From positions 124,001-188,000 of the forward strand of contig CAWASG010000001.1 of NCBI GenBank assembly GCA_963784615.1: a stretch of DNA of 64,000 nt. Reading direction: 5' to 3'. The notes below the pieces were generated by a model. The model was not told the DNA's origin, did not search any database, and worked only from the letters and a program-made list of their open reading frames with translations. A program made the translations under genes and the position numbers. This document shows positions 51,952 through 60,400 of this stretch, in pieces (the first letter of the stretch is position 1; each line of letters begins with the position of its first letter). The DNA is from UBA11403 sp963784615. GTDB lineage: Bacteria > Pseudomonadota > Gammaproteobacteria > Legionellales > Legionellaceae.

Positions 51952-54739
51952 AGACACCTTAAACCTACCGCACACAACGTTTCCCATGAAAGCCAGCCTT
52001 GCTCAGCGTGAGCCGCAAATGCTAGTAGACTGGGATGAAAAGAAAATCTATCAATTGATTCGTGAGTCACGCAAGGGCGCTCCTCTGTTCATTTTGCATG
52101 ACGGCCCACCTTACGCCAATGGTCATCTGCATTGTGGTCATGCGCTCAATAAAATCTTAAAAGACATTATCATCAAATCAAAAACATTAAGTGGATTTGA
52201 TGCACCTTTCGTACCGGGTTGGGATTGTCATGGATTACCGATTGAATTAAACGTTGAAAAAAAACAAGCGAAAAAAGGCATTAAATCTAATCCAACTGAA
52301 TTTCGCCGAGAGTGCCGCGACTATGCTGCCTCACAAATCACCATCCAGAAAGATGAATTCAAACGATTGGGTGTGTTGGGGGATTGGGAAAATCGCTATG
52401 CAACGATGGATTTTTCTTATGAAGCCAATATTGTAAGAGCACTGGCGCGCATCATTGAGCAGGGGCATCTCCAGCAAGGATTTAAACCCGTCCATTGGTG
52501 TATCGATTGTGGTTCTGCATTGGCTGAAGCTGAAGTGGATTATGAAGACAAAATGTCGCCCTCGATCGATATCGCTTTTCGAGCGATAGAACCACAGCGC
52601 TTTCTCGATGTGATGAACGTTTCACTTCCCGTGAAACCAGTAACGCTTCCCGTCTGGACAACAACACCATGGACTTTACCTGCGAATGAAGCCGTTTGTT
52701 TGCATGCAGAGGAAGATTATGCGCTGGTTGAGGTGGGTGAGCAGTATTATCTTATAGGCGCAACTCTTGTTGATACAGTCATGGCACGTTATGGTGTTTC
52801 TGATTTTGTCGTAAAAGCCTCCTGTAAAGGAAACGTTTTTGAACATCTCGCTGTACAACATCCTTTTGATGACAGGCAGGTACCCGTTGTGCTTGGCGCA
52901 CATGTAACGATGGATTCAGGTACAGGATGCGTTCATACCGCGCCAGCGCACGGCCCGGATGACTATATTGTGGGCCTAACCTATCAATTGCCCTTGATTA
53001 ATCCGGTGCTTGCTAACGGTTGTTTCGCCCCCGACGTTCCGCTATTTGCCGGTTTGAATGTACGTAAAGTGAATTCAACTATTGTGGATGTTTTGCGTGA
53101 GAAGCAAACCCTGATATTCAGCGAAGAGCTTCTTCATAGCTACCCACACTGCTGGCGTCATAAAACGCCCGTTATTTTTAGAGCAACCCCGCAGTGGTTT
53201 ATCTCCATGGACAAAAACGGTTTGCGTCAAAAACTCTTAGCTCAATTGGACAGCGTTCAATGGGTTCCAGATTGGGGGCAGGCACGCATTCGCAATATGA
53301 TTGAGAATCGCCCGGACTGGTGTATCTCAAGACAGAGATCATGGGGCACGCCGATCCCGCTATTTTTACACAAAGTCACAGGGGAAATGCATCCTGAAAC
53401 GTTGAATCTGATCGAACAAGTCGCTCAACGCATCGAAAAGAACGGTATTGAAGCCTGGTTTAGTTTGGATGTTGCCGAATTACTCGGTGACGATGCAAAT
53501 GACTACGTCAAAGGCACGGATACCCTGGACGTTTGGTTTGACTCAGGTGTCTCGCATTATTGTGTGCTGCAGCAAAATGCAGCCTTAGGTTTCCCTGCAG
53601 ATGTCTATTTCGAAGGTTCTGATCAACATCGTGGATGGTTTAACTCCTCATTGACAACAGCTGTTGCAATGGACGGCGTACCGCCTTATCGCACTGTATT
53701 GACGCATGGATATACCGTCGATGCCAATGGTAAAAAACTGTCAAAATCGTTGGGGAATTATGTAGAATTAGACAAACTCGTTGCTCAACATGGCGCTGAT
53801 ATTCTTCGCCTGTGGGTTTCGTCTACTGACTATCGAAATGAAGTCAGTATCTCTGAGGAAATCATCAAACGTAATGGGGATGCTTATCGACGCATTCGAA
53901 ATACGGCGCGATTTTTACTGTCGAATTTATTTGATTTCGACCCAACTCGAGACCTGCTTAAACCCAATCAAATGGTAGAGCTCGATCGTTGGGCAGTTAA
54001 GCGCACTCAGCAATTACAAGAAGAGATATTAGCGGCCTACGAACAGTATCACTTCCATGTGATTTATCAGAAAATTCATAATTTCTGTGCAGTGGATATG
54101 GGTAGTTTTTATCTGGACATCATCAAAGACAGACAGTACACCACAGCGGTAGATAGCCACGCCAGACGCTCATGTCAAACGGCTATGTATTATATTATTC
54201 AAGCGTTAACCCGATTGCTAGCTCCCATTTTATCGTTTACGGCTGAAGAAATTTGGCAAGCAATACCTGGAAATCAGCAGGTTGTTACGGTTATGACGGA
54301 GCGCTGGTATGACGCGTGGCCCGCAATGCCTGATGTAGACTTGGGGTATTGGCAACAGGTGTCTTTGATTCGTGATTTTGTGAATAAGGCATTAGAAACA
54401 GAACGTGCTGAAGGAAAAATAGGATCAGCGTTAGCCGCGAATGTCGTGATTTACGCTGATGATCCTATACGAAAGATGTTATCGCGCTTGGAAAACGAAC
54501 TGCGTTTTGTCCTAATTACGTCATCAGCAACGGTTAGACCGCTAAGCGAACGTCCTGATTCGGCTGTTTTAAGTGCAGAGCTTGGTATTGCGGTTGAAGT
54601 AAAGCCGAGTGAGGCTATCAAATGCAGTCGCTGCTGGCATCGCTCCGATGAAATTGGCTTAGACCCACAACACCCCGAGCTTTGCCCGCGTTGCATCGGG
54701 AATATCAGCAACAATGCCGAAGAGAGACAATTCGCATGA
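51938..54739 (+). CDS. ileS: Isoleucyl-tRNA synthetase IleS
   Basis: Charges tRNA-Ile. The 933-residue class I synthetase shows the HIGH-type motif HCGH (residues 65-68) and the CP1 editing domain (about 200-400; TTPWTLPANEAV, GTGCVHTAPAHG). It also has the KMSKS-type motif KLSKS (about 601-605), the anticodon-binding domain and a C-terminal zinc finger with CSRCWHRSDE...CPRC. ATG 51938 is preferred because MTEYKDTLNLP aligns with the E. coli N-terminus; ATG 51932 is in frame. The bacterial, mupirocin-sensitive-type layout is inferred from length and the zinc finger. It overlaps lspA by four bases. Confidence 0.97.
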   Translation: MTEYKDTLNLPHTTFPMKASLAQREPQMLVDWDEKKIYQLIRESRKGAPLFILHDGPPYANGHLHCGHALNKILKDIIIKSKTLSGFDAPFVPGWDCHGLPIELNVEKKQAKKGIKSNPTEFRRECRDYAASQITIQKDEFKRLGVLGDWENRYATMDFSYEANIVRALARIIEQGHLQQGFKPVHWCIDCGSALAEAEVDYEDKMSPSIDIAFRAIEPQRFLDVMNVSLPVKPVTLPVWTTTPWTLPANEAVCLHAEEDYALVEVGEQYYLIGATLVDTVMARYGVSDFVVKASCKGNVFEHLAVQHPFDDRQVPVVLGAHVTMDSGTGCVHTAPAHGPDDYIVGLTYQLPLINPVLANGCFAPDVPLFAGLNVRKVNSTIVDVLREKQTLIFSEELLHSYPHCWRHKTPVIFRATPQWFISMDKNGLRQKLLAQLDSVQWVPDWGQARIRNMIENRPDWCISRQRSWGTPIPLFLHKVTGEMHPETLNLIEQVAQRIEKNGIEAWFSLDVAELLGDDANDYVKGTDTLDVWFDSGVSHYCVLQQNAALGFPADVYFEGSDQHRGWFNSSLTTAVAMDGVPPYRTVLTHGYTVDANGKKLSKSLGNYVELDKLVAQHGADILRLWVSSTDYRNEVSISEEIIKRNGDAYRRIRNTARFLLSNLFDFDPTRDLLKPNQMVELDRWAVKRTQQLQEEILAAYEQYHFHVIYQKIHNFCAVDMGSFYLDIIKDRQYTTAVDSHARRSCQTAMYYIIQALTRLLAPILSFTAEEIWQAIPGNQQVVTVMTERWYDAWPAMPDVDLGYWQQVSLIRDFVNKALETERAEGKIGSALAANVVIYADDPIRKMLSRLENELRFVLITSSATVRPLSERPDSAVLSAELGIAVEVKPSEAIKCSRCWHRSDEIGLDPQHPELCPRCIGNISNNAEERQFA

Positions 54740-55227
54740 AGAAATGGATGTGGTTTTTGGTTAGTGCGGTGGTGATTCTGGCTGATCAGATCAGTAAATA
54801 CGTTGTGACGATGCAACTAGAGCCGTTTCAATCTTATGACATTATGCCGATGTTTAATTTGACACTGGCATACAACACGGGCGCTGCATTTAGCTTTTTA
54901 AGCAGCGCTGGTGATTGGCATCATCTTTTCTTTATCGGATTTAGCACCATTGTTAGTTTGGCTTTGATTGTTTGGATTATCCGTTTACCCAGGCAGACAG
55001 AATGCCTTCAACTCACTGCGCTCAGCTTGATTCTAGGTGGAGCGGTAGCCAATCTAATCGACCGGGTCACACTCGGTTATGTCATCGATTTTATCGATGT
55101 TTATTATAAAAGCCATCACTGGCCAATTTTCAATATCGCCGATAGTGCGATCACAGTAGGCACGCTGTTGCTTGCATACGATCTCTGCTGTCATTCAAAG
55201 CCGAGCGTTTGTCGTAGGTTGGGTTGA
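54736..55227 (+). CDS. lspA: Lipoprotein signal peptidase LspA
   Basis: Inner-membrane aspartyl protease that removes signal peptides from lipidated prolipoproteins. The 163-residue protein has four membrane helices and the catalytic Asp pair in NLIDRV and FNIADSAITVG. It starts in an ATGA overlap with ileS. The last residues (CRRLG) and the TGA stop are encoded by a solo GTAGGTTGGGTTGAG repeat arm, so the original C-terminus was probably changed by the insertion. fkpB and ispH, usually next, are absent. Confidence 0.95.
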   Translation: MKKWMWFLVSAVVILADQISKYVVTMQLEPFQSYDIMPMFNLTLAYNTGAAFSFLSSAGDWHHLFFIGFSTIVSLALIVWIIRLPRQTECLQLTALSLILGGAVANLIDRVTLGYVIDFIDVYYKSHHWPIFNIADSAITVGTLLLAYDLCCHSKPSVCRRLG

Positions 55228-55228
55228 G
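55212..55228. repeat. Solo arm of GTAGGTTGG-family repeat in the lspA 3' end
   Basis: CGTAGGTTGGGTTGAG equals the outer half of the main arm; no partner arm follows. It encodes the last LspA residues and stop. Confidence 0.75.
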
Positions 55229-55366
55229 TACACCTTGTCGTGTTTGATTATTGCAATGTTGATGCCATTAGCGTGGGGGATTTGTTTTCCTTTGGAGATG
55301 GTTCGCTTTATTATCCGTTCAATTTCGACCGTGGTTGAGGTTGCACAATCTTGTTGTTATCCAATC

Positions 55367-55402
55367 GAGCCCGGATTAGAAAACTCAGGTAATCCGGGCA
55401 TG
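55367..55402. repeat. Short inverted repeat GCCCGGATTA/TAATCCGGGC
   Basis: Perfect 10-bp arms around an 11-nt spacer, 13 bp before the end of the convergent nucleosidase-like gene. It could act as a stop signal but has no T-tract. The rest of 55228-55414 has no convincing gene. Confidence 0.55.
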
Positions 55403-55414
55403 CAACCGGGGTAA

Positions 55415-56197
55415 TTACAACAACTCTAGTAACTCCTTTAGCTTTTTCGCTAAATTCATCGTTACAATCGGTAGATATTTCTTATGTTCGGCGTGTATAT
55501 GCTCCCCTCTAACAAAATTGGTAATCCCTTTAATCGCGATCATGGGGGTTTTGGTCAGCATGCTGACCCAAGCGACGCTGGCTGCTTCCATATCAATAGC
55601 TGAGCAATGTTCTTTTAAAAACATTTTATAATCAATCTGTTCTTCATCAAATGAGTCGCCAGAGCATACAACGCCGCTCTTAAAGCCAAGTTTTTTATCA
55701 ATTAACGGAAGGGGCGTAGATGGATACGCGCCGCGTCCGTAGTTCTCATAACCTTTCATTGGAATACGCCGGTCAAAGAAATAAATCGCTTGACTAAGAT
55801 AGATATCCATTAAGGCCGCGCCACTTTCAACAACAGCACCAGCAGTTCCAATACTGATGATGAAATCGGGATGAAAATATTCAATGCCTAAATAGGTGCT
55901 GAGTGTCGCTGCTTGTGTTCCAATGTTTTGAACTTTATTGACAGGGTCTTGGCCGTTTTTGATGAGTAGAATCTCTTTATTTCCTTGTTTCCCCACATAC
56001 CCGCGCATGGGCAAGCCTGAAAAAGAGTGGTTGAGCGGTTTTAATTGCAGTGTATTGATAATGGGTTGCGCTTCGGAGTCCATGGCGACGACAAGCAGCA
56101 CTTTTTTAATAGGGTGCGGCAATGGGCTTGCTTGGGATGGTGACCAAGATAATACAAGGATTGATATTATAAAAGTAGCCAGGCGTATTTGAATCAT
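55415..56197 (-). CDS. Secreted nucleoside phosphorylase/MTAN-family protein
   Basis: A 260-residue PNP_UDP-fold protein most like 5'-methylthioadenosine/S-adenosylhomocysteine nucleosidase. It has a signal peptide ending SQA, so it should act in the periplasm or outside, unlike cytoplasmic MTAN. MTAN residues are visible: E42 (AMDSEAQPI, equivalent to E. coli E12) and E204 in IDMEAASVAW (equivalent to E174). The catalytic Asp197 of MTAN is replaced by N227 in KGITNFVRG. In trimeric purine nucleoside phosphorylases Asn serves at the analogous site, so the substrate may be a 6-oxopurine or the enzyme may be altered. GGAGGAGAAACAATA before ATG 56197 fixes the start; the frame is open 32 codons more. 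Confidence 0.85.
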   Translation of the reverse strand: MIQIRLATFIISILVLSWSPSQASPLPHPIKKVLLVVAMDSEAQPIINTLQLKPLNHSFSGLPMRGYVGKQGNKEILLIKNGQDPVNKVQNIGTQAATLSTYLGIEYFHPDFIISIGTAGAVVESGAALMDIYLSQAIYFFDRRIPMKGYENYGRGAYPSTPLPLIDKKLGFKSGVVCSGDSFDEEQIDYKMFLKEHCSAIDMEAASVAWVSMLTKTPMIAIKGITNFVRGEHIHAEHKKYLPIVTMNLAKKLKELLELL

Positions 56198-56316
56198 TAT
56201 TGTTTCTCCTCCATATTTAAAAGCATATCTATTATAAATCATCACCATCAATAGTGTAAGATTTATTTTTATCAATTTGATTTGCAAATACACGAACTCG
56301 TTGCTATCTTTAAAAT

Positions 56317-56434
56317 AGCTTCTATGGATAGAGGTGCTTCAAATGGATTTGAATCAAATGGATTTGGTTCATCAGGGATGGTTCAGAACCAAGGTTCTGA
56401 GTTGTAGAGCCAGGGCTTTTGCCCTGGCTTTTTT
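56317..56434 (+). ncRNA. Putative small RNA (or 27-residue peptide mRNA)
   Basis: Between two minus-strand genes, the plus strand has a plausible -35 (TTTGCA, 56281-56286) and -10 (TATCTT, 56305-56310; spacing 18). A hairpin TCAGAACC-AA-GGTTCTGA (56383-56400) and a strong terminator at 56409-56434 follow. An ORF of 27 codons, ATG 56324 to TAG 56407 (MDRGASNGFESNGFGSSGMV...), fills most of it and ends directly before the terminator. There is no ribosome site. A 13-bp direct repeat (TCAAATGGATTTG) occurs twice within. I cannot tell whether it works as RNA or as peptide mRNA. Confidence 0.5.
56409..56434 (+). terminator. Strong rho-independent terminator
   Basis: Perfect 8-bp stem GCCAGGGC-TTTT-GCCCTGGC followed by six T on the plus strand. 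Both flanking genes are on the minus strand, and read in that direction the hairpin has no T-tract. It therefore ends a separate plus-strand transcript. Confidence 0.85.
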
Positions 56435-56444
56435 GTGAGAAAAA

Positions 56445-57134
56445 TTATACAAAGCTAGAGTGTGAGAAGTACTTTCGGTCAGGATAATAAGCAAATATGA
56501 CCGAACCGCCCTTAATGGTATTAATCACAGGTTTCGCTAATGATTGCGCAATTGATGGGCAACCCCAGCTTCGACCAGCTCGACCGGATTGTTTAATGAA
56601 AGATGGCTCAACGTACCAAGCACCATGCATGACTACTCGGCGATTGTATGCATTGTCATTGAAGCCTTTTTCCAGCCCTTGCAGATTAAGAGAGTAGCCT
56701 TTATGTCCTATGTAGGTGTCTTTAGTAACGTAGGTACCAAGACTGGTTTCTTTACTAGAAGATTGGTTTGAAAAGTGGCTAGGCACAGTCATACCAGAGT
56801 TTTGGCCATGAGCAACATAGGTTTGATATAACAGACGCTCTTTATTAACATCAAAAATCCACATGCGTTGTTTTGAAGAAGGCAATGAGTAGTCAATCAC
56901 AGTGAGAATCTGCTTTTTAACAGAGCCGTTATTGGCGGCTTTGTGATACGCTGTTAATGCATATGCAAGTACTTTTTTGTTAAGTTCCGGTGCTTTTTGA
57001 CTCAGATGATTGATTTCTGTTTTGACATCTGAGCCACCTGTTACAGTTACAGCAGGTGAACTATGATTAGAAGGACCGGTGGGCGAGACCAGTGACAATA
57101 CCGCCATTGAGATAATCGAAAATATATTAGACAT
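56445..57134 (-). CDS. L,D-transpeptidase, YkuD_2-type, short form
   Basis: A 229-residue putative exported enzyme. The N-terminus (MSNIFSIISMAVLSLVSP) is a short, weakly charged signal-like segment. The catalytic domain (about 75-225) has H170 (VMHGAWY) and nucleophile C192 (RSWGCPSI). It is paralogous to the catalytic part of 35666-37024 but lacks that protein's 190-residue tail. GGAGCGAT precedes the ATG. Likely role: 3-3 cross-linking or protein attachment to peptidoglycan, by family. Confidence 0.85.
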   Translation of the reverse strand: MSNIFSIISMAVLSLVSPTGPSNHSSPAVTVTGGSDVKTEINHLSQKAPELNKKVLAYALTAYHKAANNGSVKKQILTVIDYSLPSSKQRMWIFDVNKERLLYQTYVAHGQNSGMTVPSHFSNQSSSKETSLGTYVTKDTYIGHKGYSLNLQGLEKGFNDNAYNRRVVMHGAWYVEPSFIKQSGRAGRSWGCPSIAQSLAKPVINTIKGGSVIFAYYPDRKYFSHSSFV

Positions 57135-57486
57135 ATCGCTCCATTTTACAGTTTAGGTTAATAAAACACAGGTGATTGATTTAAAAAACAAACACCTGAA
57201 TCAAACACACTCCTGTTATACTCGATTTAGACTTGAGTAAAACAAAACTGCTTGTGGCACAAAATTGAACATTATACAGGATGACGCATAAAATGCAAGC
57301 AATTGACTAGAAATTCAACCCAAGGTGCCTTGTAGAAAGCACTTTTTACTGAGTACTTTGCGATAAAAGTTGGTATAATCATATCTTTTGGATAATTTCG
57401 CGTTCATGACGTTTCGCGGCTTAACGACGAATGAGATTACCTGCGATACATCTAATCGTTGTAATTTATTTATTAGGAGAACTTGT
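57135..57486. other. Intergenic region, 352 bp, upstream of the glutamate dehydrogenase
   Basis: Divergent gap. AT-rich, with an extended -10 near its end (57367-57379) and a leader of about 100 nt before the ATG. A small dyad (CAGGTG...CACCTG, about 57169-57196) is visible. No ORF with a ribosome site apart from the in-frame extension of the next gene. Confidence 0.55.
57367..57379 (+). promoter_or_regulatory. Extended -10 promoter of NAD-glutamate dehydrogenase
   Basis: AAGTTGGTATAAT has a consensus TATAAT with TGG in front, and no good -35. It shares 12 of 13 bases with the uspA promoter-like site. Confidence 0.55.
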
Positions 57487-60400
57487 ATGACTTATAAGTT
57501 TGAAGAAGGCAAAGATGCAATTATTAATGCCGTGATTCATAAATCTCAGTACAAAAAGGAAGACGTTTTACACGATGTTTTTGTTGAGTTTGTACGACAA
57601 TTTTACGCAACCGTTGCATTGGAAGATTTGCAATCCCGATCTGTTGATGATTTATATGCTGCCGCTGCGAACTTCACCAGCCTTTTTCACCTGAGGCATC
57701 CTCGAGAAATTAAGACGCGGATATATAACCCTAATTTTGAATTACATGGCTGGCAATCCACACATACCATTATTGAAATCTTGTGTGATGACATGCCTTT
57801 TTTAGTCGATTCCATTCGCTTGGTCTTAGCTCGAATGCATATCGCATCCTTTTTGATAATTCATATGGGCGGTCTGCACGTAGAGCGAAATGATCATGAT
57901 GATGTGATTCGTATCCTTAAAAAGGGTGCACGAACAACGGATAAATCACGTAATGAAGCCGCTGTACTTGTAGAGATTGAGTGCCAAACCGATCCTGCGG
58001 TACTTGAAGAGTTAAAGCTTAAGCTGGGAAAGGCATTGGAAGATACGCTCCTCGTTTCTGACGACTGGATGGCGATGCGCGAAAAGGTTCGGGAATTAAC
58101 GGCTGAGTTGGATAGCCCGCCGAAAACACTCGATAAAAATGAAGTCGATGAAACACAGGCATTTTTAAGATGGATTGAGGATCATCATTTCACTTTTCTG
58201 GGAATTCGAGATTATGAGTTAGTTCAAAAAAATGATGAAACCCTTTTACAAGCCATTCCAAACACAAGTCTCGGTGTATTGAAATTAGATTCTGGAAAAG
58301 GAAACGCTCGCAATGTGTCTACAATGTCGCCAGAGGCGCGCGGGTTATTGCTTTCCTCACATATTCTGGTTATGTCCAAAACGAATACTGAGGCATCGGT
58401 TCATCGTAATGCTTATACTGATTATATCGGCGTAAAACGATTCAATTCAGCGGGGCAAGTGATTGGCGAGCGCCGTATTATTGGCCTTTATACCTCAGAA
58501 GCCTACCATACCAACCCTAAGCATATTCCATTTTTACGTCATAAAGTGACGCAAATAATCAAAAATTCAAAGCTAAGTCCTAACAGTCATGCCGGCAGAG
58601 TTTTATTAAATATCATCGATACGTTACCTCGGGATGATTTAATACAAGCCTCTGAAGAAGAAATTCTTGAAATGGCGATGGGCATATTTTACATGCAAGA
58701 ACGAAGACGTATTCGCTTGTTCTCAAGAGTCGATGTGTACCGGCGATTTGTTTCTTGCCTGGTTTACGTTCCAAAAGATATTTATAATTCGGAACTTAGG
58801 CGTGCTATGCAAAAGGTCTTAAGTGACAGCTTGCAAGGCAATGTTATTGCGTTCACCACGCTCTTTGGTGAGTCGACACTTGCTCGTATTCATTTTATCG
58901 TTCGGATTAACCCAGATAATCCGGAATCGTATGATTTTAATTACATAGAGAAACGACTAATTGAAGTGGGTCGATCTTGGAATGATGATTTTCAAGCAGA
59001 GCTGGAAGAGGGGTTCGGTGAGGAAAAAGGCCATCGATTGTTTGTGAAATATAAATCAGCCTTTCAAACGGGATATACTTCTAACTTTTCTCCTAAAACG
59101 GCATTGTTCGATATAAAACACATTGAGCAACTATCCGAAAAAAGTCCAATAGGAATGAATTTCTACAAGCCTTTGGATGAAAACTCAGAGTATTATCGAC
59201 TGAAAATTTATCGTCACGATCATACCATTCCTTTGTCCGATGTCTTGCCTATTTTGGAAAATATGGGGTTAAGAGCAATTACTGAACGTCCATATGTCTT
59301 GACTTTGGCGAATGGAAAAGAAACATGGATTAATGATTTTACGCTTCAGTACAAGGGAGCATTAGAATTTAATCTTGATGATATTAGAGAGTTATTTCAG
59401 AATTCATTTACTCATTTCTGGTTTGGTGATGCAGAAAATGACGGATTCAATAAACTGGTGTTGTCAGCAGGTCTTGACTGGCGGCAGGTTGCAGTTCTTC
59501 GAACCTATGCCAAATATTTCAAGCAAATTGGATTTACATTCAGCCAAGACTATATTGAGGATGCGTTAAATAATAATCCGTTAGTTGCAAAAAAACTCGA
59601 AAAATTATTTCATACTCGGTTTAGTCCAGAGGAAATGAATAATCGAGACAAACAATTTAAAGATCTTGTTGACGATATTTTGTTTGATCTCGATAAAGTA
59701 GAAAATCTCGATGAAGATAAAATCATACGACAATACGTGCACGCTATCTCCGCGACCATGCGAACCAACTATTTTCAAGTTTTGGATAATAACGAGCCGA
59801 AGAACACGATTTCGATTAAATTAAACAGTCGAAACATTCCTGGGGTTCCTCGTCCTTGTCCTTTGTTTGAAATTTTTGTTTACTCGCCTGCTTTTGAAGG
59901 CGTGCACTTGCGCTGTGGAAAAGTTGCACGGGGCGGTTTACGTTGGTCGGATCGTCGAGAAGATTTTCGAACGGAAATTTTGGGCTTAATGAAAGCACAA
60001 CAAGTTAAAAATTCAGTGATTGTGCCGAGTGGAGCCAAAGGCGGTTTCGTATTGAAACAATTACCACCAGACAGTTCTCGTGAAGAGACTCAAGCAGAAG
60101 GAATTCGCTGTTATCAAATGTTTATCCGTTCTTTGCTGGATATAACCGATAACTATCAAGAAAGTGAAGTGTGTAAACCAAAATCAGTCATTTGCTATGA
60201 TGAAGACGATCCTTATTTGGTTGTTGCCGCTGATAAAGGCACCGCTACCTTTTCAGATATTGCGAATGCAATTTCTGTCGAGTATGGTTTTTGGTTAGGT
60301 GATGCGTTCGCATCAGGTGGCTCCATGGGCTATGACCATAAAAAAATGGGGATTACTGCCAAAGGCGCTTGGGAGTCCGTGAAGCGTCATTTTTATGAAG

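Noticed and set aside
55172..55414. 80-codon hydrophobic ORF after lspA
   Set aside because: It begins inside lspA in another frame, has no ribosome site and ends in an inverted repeat. A shorter start at 55259 is possible but unsupported.
56409..56434. Terminator for the L,D-transpeptidase gene at 56445
   Set aside because: That gene is on the minus strand; in that direction the stem is followed by CTCTAC, not T residues.
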